This document shows positions 16,373 to 24,618 of a stretch of DNA of 64,000 nucleotides, in pieces. Origin of the DNA: DATKMS01 sp035541735 (lineage in GTDB: Bacteria > Desulfobacterota > Binatia > HRBIN30). The stretch is from contig DATKMS010000390.1 of NCBI GenBank assembly GCA_035541735.1, forward strand, positions 1-64,000. Reading direction: 5' to 3'. Position 1 is the stretch's first letter. Each line of letters starts with the position of its first letter. The position numbers and the translations under genes were made by a program. The notes under the pieces are model-generated. The model saw only the letters and a program-made list of their open reading frames with translations. It ran no database searches and was not told where the DNA came from.

Positions 16373-17496
16373 GCGGCGACAACGGGAGCTCCGCTGTCCA
16401 CATCTTGTACGTCGGTCATCTCACGCCCGGGGGGACATGCTTGCAGCGCCAGCGCGCCTTCGAGGACCTCGGATGCCGACTGACCCTTGTGGATCTGGCG
16501 AGCCCTGCGGGTGTCGCCCGCGAACGCCGGCTGTGGGAACGGGTACGGCGCAAGCTGTTGGGGCCGCGCGACTGGACCGGCGCCAACCGGCAGATCCGCG
16601 ACTGGGTGCGGCGGAGTCGGTTCGATGCGTTGTGGATCGATCGCGGCCTGCAAATCACGGCCGCCACCTTGCACGCGGTCAAGTTGGCGCAACCGGAGTG
16701 CCGCATCATCGGCTACTCCCCGGACGATATGTACGCGCGCCACAACCAAAGCCCGAACTTTCGGCGGCACCTCCCCCTGTGCGACATCTTCTTCACCACG
16801 AAGAGCTACGGTGTCGCCGAATTGAAAGCGCTGGGATGCCCGGACGTGGGGTTTCTCGACAACGCCTTCGATCCGTACACGCACCGCCCATTGCCGGTGA
16901 GTGCCGAGGAACGGCAGCGCTACGGAGGCCCCGTCGGCTTCGTCGGCACCTGGGAGCCGGCACGCGCCCACGCGATGTACCAGCTCGCGCAAGCCGGCAT
17001 CCCCGTCAGGATCTGGGGCAATATGTGGGAGCGGTGCCGGACACGCCACCCCAACCTGACCATCGAGGGACGGGCGCTCTACGGCGACGACTACGCGCGT
17101 GCCCTCAACGCCTTCGACATCAATCTCTGCTTTCTGCGCAAGCAGAATCGCGACCTGCAAACCACACGCAGTGTCGAAATCCCAGCCTGTGGCGCCTTCA
17201 TGCTCGCGGAGCGGACAGCTGAGCACGAAGCGCTGTTCGCGGCGGGCTCCGAGGCCGAGTTCTTCGACTCCGATGACGAGCTCCTCGCAAAAGTCCGCCA
17301 CTATCTGGCACACCCCGCACAGCGCCGGCGAATCGCGGCGGCGGGCCGAGAGCGCTGCCTCCGAGACGGCTACCGCTATCAAGACCGCCTGGCAGCGATG
17401 CTCGATCGGGCAGGTATCAACTGGCGGCGAGGGAAGGACGGCGAGCACAGGGTGACGGATCGCCAAGGTTCCGAATCGTGCGTATCGCTATTGTGA
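16369..17496 (+). CDS. CgeB-like glycosyltransferase
   Basis: A 375-residue protein resembling the CgeB/Glyco_trans_1_2 type of GT-B glycosyltransferase. The N-terminal half has HILYVGHLTPGGTCLQRQRA and GYSPDDMYARHNQSP; the C-terminal half has YGGPVGFVGTWEPARAHAM, VRIWGNMWERC and ERCLRDGYRYQDRL at the end, typical of this family where the residues after the donor site differ from GT4. The start overlaps the previous stop (ATGA), and the 3' end overlaps the next gene by 19 bases in another frame. It probably adds one sugar of the repeat unit. Confidence 0.85.
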   Translation: MSGDNGSSAVHILYVGHLTPGGTCLQRQRAFEDLGCRLTLVDLASPAGVARERRLWERVRRKLLGPRDWTGANRQIRDWVRRSRFDALWIDRGLQITAATLHAVKLAQPECRIIGYSPDDMYARHNQSPNFRRHLPLCDIFFTTKSYGVAELKALGCPDVGFLDNAFDPYTHRPLPVSAEERQRYGGPVGFVGTWEPARAHAMYQLAQAGIPVRIWGNMWERCRTRHPNLTIEGRALYGDDYARALNAFDINLCFLRKQNRDLQTTRSVEIPACGAFMLAERTAEHEALFAAGSEAEFFDSDDELLAKVRHYLAHPAQRRRIAAAGRERCLRDGYRYQDRLAAMLDRAGINWRRGKDGEHRVTDRQGSESCVSLL

Positions 17497-18677
17497 CATC
17501 GGGACGCTTTCACGTCTGCGACCTGGCGCGTGAACTGGATGCCAAGGGCCATGACGTCCTCTTCTATTCGCTCGTGCCCCTGGCGCGCACCAGTAGTTTC
17601 GGGCTGCCGGAGCGCTGCCACCGCTCGCTCGGCGCGCCACTCAGTGCGCTGCAGGCCCTGGCGCAGTCGACCTCTCGGCTGCAGCTGCGTGCGTTCGTGA
17701 ACCGGATGGTCACCGTGGCGCTGGATCGGCACGCCGCGCGTGTGGTTGAGGCGTGCGATGTATTCATCGGCATGTCGGGGCTCTGTTGTGCCTCGCTCGA
17801 GAGCATCCGACGGCGCTGCGGCGCGCGCACCGTGCTCGAACGTGGCAGCCGACACATCCTGTCGCAGAAGGCTCTTTTGGAAGCGATACCGGGGCTCGCC
17901 GCGTCTGGCGTACCGGATTGGGCGGTCAGCCGCGAACTCAAAGGCTATGCGCTTGCCGACAGAATCGTGGTGCCCGCGAGGCACGTCGAAGCGAGCTTCG
18001 TCGAGCGCGGCGTGCCGGCGCAGAAGCTGTTCCGCAATCCGTACGGCGTCGATCTGCAAATGTTTCCACCCACGCCGGCGCCGCCGCGTGACGCACCGCC
18101 CACCATCATGATGGTGGGCGCATGGTCGCTGCGCAAGGGATGTGACGTCCTCGTCGCAGCGTGGCGCCGCATGCGCACGCCGGGGACCCGTCTGCTGCAT
18201 GTCGGCCGCGTCTTGGATGCCCCCCTGCCGTCGGCTGCTGACTTCGAGCATCACGACCCGGTCGACCAGCGTGAGCTGACGGCATGGTACGAGCGAGCGC
18301 ACGTCATGGCGCTGGCGTCGCGCGAGGAGGGACTCGCGCTCGTGCAGGCGCAAGCGCTGGCCAGCGGGCTGCATTTGGTGGCCACCGATCGCACTGGCGC
18401 CGAAGATCTTCAGGAGTGCATCGAGGATGCAAGCGCGGTGTCGATCACCCCCGCGGACGACGTCGCGGCGTTTGCTGCGGCCTTGGATGCGCAGCTCGAG
18501 AGCGCCCGGCGTCAGCGCGGTGCGCGCGATCTGCTCGGACCGGCGCGCCAGCGACTGACGTGGGCCGCGTACGGCGCGCGCTACGACAGCATGTTGCGAG
18601 GTTGGTTGCACACCCCTAACGGTGACCGGGATGCGCCGCGGCACGAGCGCTGCGCGGGGCAAGCGGCGCTCGGCTGA
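17478..18677 (+). CDS. GT4 glycosyltransferase, tandem copy A
   Basis: A 399-residue GT-B glycosyltransferase beginning with GTG: MRIAIVTSGRFHVCDLAREL. The donor-binding domain shows MMVGAWSLRKGCDVLVAAW, MALASREEGLALVQAQALASG and TDRTGAEDLQE; the E-x-G-L-A-L-V-Q segment is the E-x7-E-like site. It is a clear paralogue of the following gene along its whole length, including shared motifs LERGSRHILSQ, ADRIVVP and LFRNPYGVDL. The start overlaps the preceding gene by 19 bases. Duplicates like this often add identical or related sugars in succession. Confidence 0.9.
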   Translation: MRIAIVTSGRFHVCDLARELDAKGHDVLFYSLVPLARTSSFGLPERCHRSLGAPLSALQALAQSTSRLQLRAFVNRMVTVALDRHAARVVEACDVFIGMSGLCCASLESIRRRCGARTVLERGSRHILSQKALLEAIPGLAASGVPDWAVSRELKGYALADRIVVPARHVEASFVERGVPAQKLFRNPYGVDLQMFPPTPAPPRDAPPTIMMVGAWSLRKGCDVLVAAWRRMRTPGTRLLHVGRVLDAPLPSAADFEHHDPVDQRELTAWYERAHVMALASREEGLALVQAQALASGLHLVATDRTGAEDLQECIEDASAVSITPADDVAAFAAALDAQLESARRQRGARDLLGPARQRLTWAAYGARYDSMLRGWLHTPNGDRDAPRHERCAGQAALG

Positions 18678-18691
18678 CCGTGCCTGTTCGC

Positions 18692-19828
18692 ATGCGTATT
18701 GCGATTGTGAGCTCGGGACGCCTGTGGTTGTGCGATCTGGCGCGCGAGTTGTCGCTGCGTGGGCACCGGGTGCGCTTCTATTCGCTCGTGCCGCCATGGC
18801 GCACCCGCCAGTTCGGCCTGCCCGGCGAGTGTAATCACTGGCTGGGCCCCTCCCTGGCGTCGCTCGCTGCCGCGGTACGCGCCTGGTCACGCACATCGCT
18901 GGCCGAGCGGGCGCAACATTGGCTCGCCCGTGCCGTTGATCGCGGTGCCGCACGAGCGGTCGAGGACTGCGACGTGCTGATCGGTGCCTCCCACATGTGC
19001 CTGCACACGATCGAAGCGGTGCGTGCGCGCTGTGGCGCGCGCATCATTCTGGAGCGCGGCAGCCGTCACATTCTGTCGCAGCGCGATATCCTGGACGACT
19101 TGCCGCGGGCACGCTCAGGTGAGCCGCGCGTGCCCGATTGGGCGGTCCGCCGAGAACTCGCCGAATATGCGCTGGCGGATAGAATCGTTGTGCCCTCGAA
19201 GCACGCGGAGGAAAGCTTCATCGAGCACGGCGTACCGGCACGCAAACTCTTTCGCAATCCGTACGGTGTTGATCTGCGCATGTTTCCGCCGACCCCCGCC
19301 CCCGCCGCCGCGGCGATGCCCACGGTCCTCATGGCCGGCTGGTGGTCTCTGCGCAAGGGATGCGATCTCCTGGTCGAAGCCTGGCGTGCGATGCGCACGC
19401 CCGGGGTGCGCCTGTTGCATGTGGGCGACGTGCACGACTGCCCGCTCCCGTCGTATCCGCACTTCGAGCACCACGAACGTGTCCACCAGTCACGGCTCAC
19501 GCGGTGGTACGCGCAAGCGCACGTGATGGCGCTGGCGTCGCGTGAGGAGGGCTTGGCGTTGGTGCAGGTGCAGGGGCTGGCGAGCGGGCTACACCTGGCC
19601 GCCACGGAACGGACCGGCGCCGAAGATCTCCAAGAGTTCCTGGATGACCCGCAAGCCGTCGCCATCGCGCCGGTAGACGATGCTGCTGCTTTCGCCGCCA
19701 CGTTGGACACGCAGTTGCAGCGAGCCCGCAGCCGCACCGGTCTCCGTGATCTGCTCGGTGGGGCGCGGACGCAACTCACATGGCAGGCCTACGGCCTCCG
19801 CTATGATACGATGCTGCGTCACGGTTGA
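18692..19828 (+). CDS. GT4 glycosyltransferase, tandem copy B
   Basis: A 378-residue paralogue of the gene just upstream. Alignment with copy A (MRIAIVSSGRLWLCDLAREL against MRIAIVTSGRFHVCDLAREL) argues for ATG 18692 rather than the GTG at 18680. Conserved blocks include LERGSRHILSQRDIL, YALADRIVVPSKHAEESF, KLFRNPYGVDLRMFPPTPAP, WWSLRKGCDLLVEAWR and REEGLALVQVQGLASG. Only 14 bases separate it from copy A, so the two should be co-transcribed. Differences cluster in the N-terminal acceptor-side region (residues about 25-75), which would be consistent with distinct acceptors, but that is inference. Confidence 0.9.
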   Translation: MRIAIVSSGRLWLCDLARELSLRGHRVRFYSLVPPWRTRQFGLPGECNHWLGPSLASLAAAVRAWSRTSLAERAQHWLARAVDRGAARAVEDCDVLIGASHMCLHTIEAVRARCGARIILERGSRHILSQRDILDDLPRARSGEPRVPDWAVRRELAEYALADRIVVPSKHAEESFIEHGVPARKLFRNPYGVDLRMFPPTPAPAAAAMPTVLMAGWWSLRKGCDLLVEAWRAMRTPGVRLLHVGDVHDCPLPSYPHFEHHERVHQSRLTRWYAQAHVMALASREEGLALVQVQGLASGLHLAATERTGAEDLQEFLDDPQAVAIAPVDDAAAFAATLDTQLQRARSRTGLRDLLGGARTQLTWQAYGLRYDTMLRHG

Positions 19829-19844
19829 GTGAAAGGGGCGGGGC

Positions 19845-21203
19845 ATGCACAGGGGGACGAGCCCGTCGATCACTGCGCGTTCGTTTGCGGCACAGATCTT
19901 ACTGACCAGCGGCACCAACGTCATCTTGGCGCTGCTCGGAATGTTGACCGGGGTGTTGGCCGCACGCCTCTTGGGACCCGAAGGACGAGGGCAGTTGGCG
20001 GCGATTCAAATGTGGCCCAACTTTCTTGCCGGAGTGGCGTGCTTGGGCTTGCCGCAGGCGCTGACCTTCTACTCGGCGCAGTCGACCAGCGGGCCTGGGC
20101 GCTACCTCGGTTCCGCCATGTGCCTCGGCATGTTCGCGAGCGTACCCGTGATGATCGTCGGCTACGCCAGTATGCCCGGTCTGCTGCCCGCACAGTCCGC
20201 CAGCGTCGTCGCGGCGGCACGCTGGTATCTCCTGCTGTTGCCGATTCAGGTGCTGGAATCGATGCCGCATCACCTGCTGCGCGGCCGCAGCGACTTCGCG
20301 GTGTGGAACGTCGTGCGTGTCGTGCCGGGTGTCAGTTGGCTCGGCATCCTGGCATACGGCTGGCTGTTCCAACGGACGGATCCGACGTTCTTCGCCCTCA
20401 TGTACCTGGCGGCGCTGACACTGCTAGCCGCTCCGACCTTTTATGTCGTGCGGCGGCGGGTGGCGGGATCATTCCTGCCGGATTCCGGACACTGGCTGGC
20501 GATGCTGCGCTATGGTTTCCCCTCCATGCTGAGCGGCGTGCCGCAGGTTTTGAACCTGCGCCTCGACCAGATGTTGATGGCGGCCTTGCTGCCGGCCGAG
20601 ACCCTGGGTTTGTACGTCGTCGCAGTGACCTGGAGCGGTGGCGTGGGCCTGATACCAAATGCTCTCGGAACCGTGCTCTTTCCCAAGACGGCCTCCCAGG
20701 AGGAACCGCGCGAGCGCCGCGTGGTCTTTGCGCAGGGCATTCGGCTTGCCGTCCTGAGCGCCGGCGTGGTGGCCATCGTGGTGGCAGGAGTGACACCGGT
20801 CGCGCTGCCGCTGCTCTTCGGAGAAAAATTCGCGGCGTCGGTTCCGGCAGCTTTGGTGCTGGTCGTGGCCGCCGCGATCGCGGCCGTCAACCTGGTGCTC
20901 GAAGAAGGGTTGCGAGGCCTTGGTCAGCCGGCGCTTACGCTCTGGGCCGAGACGGGCGGTCTGGTGGTGACCGGCATCAGCTTGCTGTTTCTGCTGAAGC
21001 CTCTGGGAATCATGGGGGCCGCCATCGCTTCGGTGCTCGGCTACGGTGCGGTAACGGTGACATTGGTGGTGGCGAGCCTGCGGATGACCGGCTTTTCGGC
21101 TGCCGCGCTACTACGTCCCGGCCCCCGCGAGATCCGTCAGATCTGCAAGAGGCTGCACGGTCTCGTTACCCCGATGCGAACGGTGCGGGCAAGCTCCCAC
21201 TGA
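19845..21203 (+). CDS. Polysaccharide/oligosaccharide flippase (Wzx-like, MATE superfamily)
   Basis: A 452-residue multi-pass protein of the Polysacc_synt family. The first helices read SFAAQILLTSGTNVILALLG and then GVLAARLLGPEGRGQLAA; the 'LLGPEGRG' junction is a hallmark of Wzx/RfbX flippases. About twelve to fourteen hydrophobic segments continue to residue 440. The ATG follows GAAAGGGGCGGGGC. It should move the lipid-linked repeat unit across the inner membrane for polymerisation. It is the only flippase of this type in the locus, in line with a Wzx/Wzy-dependent pathway. Confidence 0.92.
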   Translation: MHRGTSPSITARSFAAQILLTSGTNVILALLGMLTGVLAARLLGPEGRGQLAAIQMWPNFLAGVACLGLPQALTFYSAQSTSGPGRYLGSAMCLGMFASVPVMIVGYASMPGLLPAQSASVVAAARWYLLLLPIQVLESMPHHLLRGRSDFAVWNVVRVVPGVSWLGILAYGWLFQRTDPTFFALMYLAALTLLAAPTFYVVRRRVAGSFLPDSGHWLAMLRYGFPSMLSGVPQVLNLRLDQMLMAALLPAETLGLYVVAVTWSGGVGLIPNALGTVLFPKTASQEEPRERRVVFAQGIRLAVLSAGVVAIVVAGVTPVALPLLFGEKFAASVPAALVLVVAAAIAAVNLVLEEGLRGLGQPALTLWAETGGLVVTGISLLFLLKPLGIMGAAIASVLGYGAVTVTLVVASLRMTGFSAAALLRPGPREIRQICKRLHGLVTPMRTVRASSH

Positions 21204-21206
21204 CCG

Positions 21207-22127
21207 ATGGCTGCCACGAGTCACACGCAGGGCCTCAACACCGCCTTTCGCTTCTTTCGCTTTGCGCTGTCTCACCCGTCGCCGCTGCACAACCGCATCG
21301 GCGCCATCGGGCGTTTTCTGCTGCGGCAGGCGCACAAGCGGATCGTCGGTCGATCACTGCTCATCAATTGGGAGGGGCTGCAGCTCGATGTCGGGGTCTC
21401 CTCGACCTCGGCCGCAGCGGCCTACTACCTTGGCCGCCCGGACTGGTGGGAGTTCGATTTTCTCGAACGCTTTCTCCGTTACGGCGACACGGTCGTCGAC
21501 GTCGGCGCCAACGTCGGCGTCTATTCCCTCTTCATGGGGAAATTGGTCGGCCCCGGCGGCACCGTCATCGCATGTGAGCCGGATCCGGAGAGCGCCGGCG
21601 CGCTACGTGCAAACGTGGTGCGCAATCACCTCCAACACGTCGAGGTTGTAGAGGCGGCGGTGGCGGACAAGGGCGGGGCGGTTGACTTCCTATCGGGCCT
21701 CGGGACGGTCAGCCGGATTGCAGCAGACGGCGGCGACCACCCGTCCGCGCGGGTCACGCTGGTTACGCTGGACGCGGTGTGCCGCACGTGCAACCCCGTC
21801 TTTGCCAAGGTGGATGTCGAGGGCTTCGAAGATCTCGTGCTGCGCGGCGCTAACCAGCTCATGCAGCGGGGCTTCCCGAAGGTGTGGCAGCTCGAGGTGG
21901 ACCCACACCGTACCCAGCAGACCGCCTCGGTGGCCGCGGAGCTGGCGCGCTTTCGGTACCGCTGTTTCGTCTGGAATCCAGGCACCCATGTCCTCGTGCC
22001 TCATACTCTTGGCAGCTCGAATGCCAACAATGTGCTGGCCATTGCGGATATCGGGTTCGTTGAACAGCGCTTGAAGAAGGCGGCGCCGCTCCAGGCGGGA
22101 CAGCCAGGAGTCTTGGGCACCGCGTGA
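21207..22127 (+). CDS. FkbM-family methyltransferase
   Basis: A 306-residue protein with the FkbM methyltransferase signature: DTVVDVGANVGVYSLFMGKL as SAM motif I, GGTVIACEPDPESAGALRAN, then VEVVEAAVADKGGAVDF, VTLVTLDAVC, and AKVDVEGFEDLVLRGANQL, where 'K.DVEG.E' is diagnostic. FkbM enzymes O-methylate polyketides and sugars. It starts three bases after the flippase stop and its own stop overlaps the next start as GTGA. A role in sugar O-methylation is the most economical reading. Confidence 0.92.
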   Translation: MAATSHTQGLNTAFRFFRFALSHPSPLHNRIGAIGRFLLRQAHKRIVGRSLLINWEGLQLDVGVSSTSAAAAYYLGRPDWWEFDFLERFLRYGDTVVDVGANVGVYSLFMGKLVGPGGTVIACEPDPESAGALRANVVRNHLQHVEVVEAAVADKGGAVDFLSGLGTVSRIAADGGDHPSARVTLVTLDAVCRTCNPVFAKVDVEGFEDLVLRGANQLMQRGFPKVWQLEVDPHRTQQTASVAAELARFRYRCFVWNPGTHVLVPHTLGSSNANNVLAIADIGFVEQRLKKAAPLQAGQPGVLGTA

Positions 22128-23347
22128 CCACCGTTCTCACATTGGTTCCCTACTACCTGCCTGGGCACAAGTCCGGCGGTCCGGTGCGCAGCCTGGCGAA
22201 TCTGGTGGAGCAGCTCGCCGGCGACGTTCACTTCATTGTTGTAACCTCCGATCGAGACTGTGGAGACACCCAGCCGTACCCCGGGATCGTCCACGGCGCC
22301 CGACACCGTGTCGGCAAGGCCGAGGTGATCTACCTCGATCCAGCGACGGTGGTTGTGAGCATCGCGCGCGCCATTCGCGCCACCCGGGCCGACATTTTGT
22401 ATCTGAACAGCTTTTTCTCGCCGGCGTTCAGCATCCTTCCCGTGCTGCTGCGCCGGCTCGGGCTGATTCGCAGTATCCCCATCGTTCTCGCCCCGCGTGG
22501 CGAATTCTCTCCGGGCGCCTTGGGAATCAAACCGTTCCGTAAGCGTGCCTTTCTCGCCGCTTCGGCGGCGTTGGGACTGCACGCCGGAATCACCTGGCAA
22601 GCGTCCAGTCCGTTCGAGGCGGCAGAGATCCGCCATGCCCTGCCGGCGCGCGGCGAAGAATCTTCATCGAGGAGCTTTCGGGCACCTGTCGTGGTGGCGC
22701 CAGATCTGGCCGATGCGGTCACCAGCGCCGTGCAAGGCAGCGGCAAGGAGAGAAAGGCCCCCGGCCAGTTGCGCGTGATCTTCATGTCTCGGTTGTCACA
22801 GAAGAAGAATCTGCTGGGCGCGTTGGAGGTGCTGGCGCATGTGCGCGGTCGCCTCGAGTTCACAATATGCGGTCCGCTCGAGGACAGCGCCTATTGGGCG
22901 AAATGCCAAAGGGCGATCAGCGCTTTGCCGAGCAACATCAACGTGAGCTACATCGGCGCGATCGAACACGCGCGCGTACCCGAGGTCCTGGCGGCGCACG
23001 ACCTGTTCTTCTTTCCCACCTTGGGAGAGAACTACGGGCACGTCATTCTGGAAGCGCTTATCGCAGGCTGTCCGGTTCTCCTGAGCGACCAAACGCCCTG
23101 GCGGAATTTGGCGGTCGAGGGAGTCGGTTGGGAATTCCCCTTACAGGAGCTTGACGCGTTCCGGTCCGTGATCGAGCGCTGCATCGAGATGGACAGCGTG
23201 ACGTTCGCCGCTCTGTCGGAGCGCGCCGCTGCCTATGGGCGTCAACGGGCGCACGATCCCAGCGCCCTCGAGGCGAATCGCTCCCTGTTCCGGTCCGTCA
23301 TCAGCAGGAACACCAGCGGCGCGGTGCAATCACCGGCGCTCACATGA
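22124..23347 (+). CDS. GT4-family glycosyltransferase
   Basis: A 407-residue GT-B glycosyltransferase starting with GTG in a GTGA overlap. The N-terminal domain starts TLVPYYLPGHKSGGPVRSLA with the usual GGP loop; VLAPRGEFSPGALGIKPFRK is typical of this subfamily. The donor domain shows VIFMSRLSQKKNLLGALEVL, TICGPLEDSAYW and FFFPTLGENYGHVILEALIA, with the E-x7-E site (GENYGHVILEAL). The 3' end overlaps by eight bases with a minus-strand glycosyltransferase gene. Confidence 0.92.
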   Translation: MTTVLTLVPYYLPGHKSGGPVRSLANLVEQLAGDVHFIVVTSDRDCGDTQPYPGIVHGARHRVGKAEVIYLDPATVVVSIARAIRATRADILYLNSFFSPAFSILPVLLRRLGLIRSIPIVLAPRGEFSPGALGIKPFRKRAFLAASAALGLHAGITWQASSPFEAAEIRHALPARGEESSSRSFRAPVVVAPDLADAVTSAVQGSGKERKAPGQLRVIFMSRLSQKKNLLGALEVLAHVRGRLEFTICGPLEDSAYWAKCQRAISALPSNINVSYIGAIEHARVPEVLAAHDLFFFPTLGENYGHVILEALIAGCPVLLSDQTPWRNLAVEGVGWEFPLQELDAFRSVIERCIEMDSVTFAALSERAAAYGRQRAHDPSALEANRSLFRSVISRNTSGAVQSPALT

Positions 23348-24575
23348 GTCCCAACGCCCGCTTGATCCCAGCCGCACTGGCCTCCGTCGAGTACGCCGCG
23401 ACGTGCAGCCGGGCAGCGTCACCGAGCCGACGGGCCAAAGCCGGGTCACGGAGGAAGCGCTCGAGACACTGCGCCAATGTCCTCTCGTCGCCGTCCGCGA
23501 AGACCATACCGGTTCGCCCTTCGACGATCAGGTCGCGATGGCAACCAACCTTGCAGCTTACGACGGCGGGGACGCCAAACTGCATCGCTTCGTTCACCAC
23601 CAGGCCCCATGTCTCATAGCGCGATGGAAGCACGAGCACATCGGCGGCGGCGTAGTAGCGTCCGATCTCGCTTTGATTCACGAAGCCGAGCAGGCGACAC
23701 CGATCCCCCAGCAGCGCACGCCCCTCCGCCTCGATCTGAGGGCGCAGCTCTCCATCGCCAACCACCAGCAGAACGACCTTGTCGAGGGGCCGGAGGTGGC
23801 GTAGCGCGCCAGTCAGCAGCAGCGGCGCTTTTCTGGGGATCAGCTTGCCGCTGAGGATGAGCACGAGGTGATCGTCGCTGATCCGCAACCCGGCACGCGT
23901 TTCGGCGCGGCTGAACGTCTGCCGTTGCAACTCGAACAAGCTGCTGTCGACGGAATAGGGTGCAAAGAACATTCGGCTTGCGGGTACACCGGCACGGACC
24001 AGGTGAAGGCGGGCGGCTTCGCCGACATAACAGAACGCATCGACGTGCCCGTAGAACCAGCGCAGATACAGGGTTCGTAGCAGCCGCTTCATCGGCCCGC
24101 GCCCGCCATATGGAACCTCGTCGGTGAACTCGCCGCGGATGATGGTCGAGACGCCGTTGGCGCGGGCCGCACGTACCACGTCGCGCTCGAAGCCGTAAAC
24201 GTATCCATGAATCATGACCGCGTCGAAGTGGTCGAGCGTGACGCGTTGCCGCGCGTCCGGAAGACGAACCGATCGCGGTACCGCGAGGCCGGCGTCTCGG
24301 GAGACGAACTCGTGCGGGTAACCTTCGAGCAGCGGGACGTCCCAGGCGACCGTCACGCCGAAGCCGGGATCGACGCCGCCGCGCAGGCTGTGGTCGCTGA
24401 AGAAGTGCACCTTTGGGCTGAGTCCCGGCGTTGCCGCCAGGGCGCGCCAGAGCGGCGCAAAATACTGGATGGGATGCGTAACGAAAATGCCCAGACGGAG
24501 TGATCGACTGGGCACTCCGACCTTGTTCTCGTCGCTCACTGCAGCGGTCTCCATCCCTGTGACGTCCGCGGACAA
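23340..24575 (-). CDS. GT4-family glycosyltransferase
   Basis: A 411-residue glycosyltransferase on the minus strand. The domain begins LRLGIFVTHPIQYFAPLWRA near residue 28, a signature of a GT4 subgroup found in surface polysaccharide loci; then VHFFSDHSLRGGVDPGFG, GYVYGFERDVVRAARANG, LILSGKLIPRKAPLLLTGAL and VLPSRYETWGLVVNEAMQFG with the E-x7-E site. The first 25 or so residues are variable and the start may be the ATG at 24554 instead. It is convergent with the previous gene and almost abuts, head to head, the start of the giant secreted protein gene (gap about 43 bases). Confidence 0.9.
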   Translation of the reverse strand: MSADVTGMETAAVSDENKVGVPSRSLRLGIFVTHPIQYFAPLWRALAATPGLSPKVHFFSDHSLRGGVDPGFGVTVAWDVPLLEGYPHEFVSRDAGLAVPRSVRLPDARQRVTLDHFDAVMIHGYVYGFERDVVRAARANGVSTIIRGEFTDEVPYGGRGPMKRLLRTLYLRWFYGHVDAFCYVGEAARLHLVRAGVPASRMFFAPYSVDSSLFELQRQTFSRAETRAGLRISDDHLVLILSGKLIPRKAPLLLTGALRHLRPLDKVVLLVVGDGELRPQIEAEGRALLGDRCRLLGFVNQSEIGRYYAAADVLVLPSRYETWGLVVNEAMQFGVPAVVSCKVGCHRDLIVEGRTGMVFADGDERTLAQCLERFLRDPALARRLGDAARLHVAAYSTEASAAGIKRALGLM

Positions 24576-24618
24576 CTCGGCTCATCTGCATATACCAGAG
24601 ACCAACCGAGGCGACACC

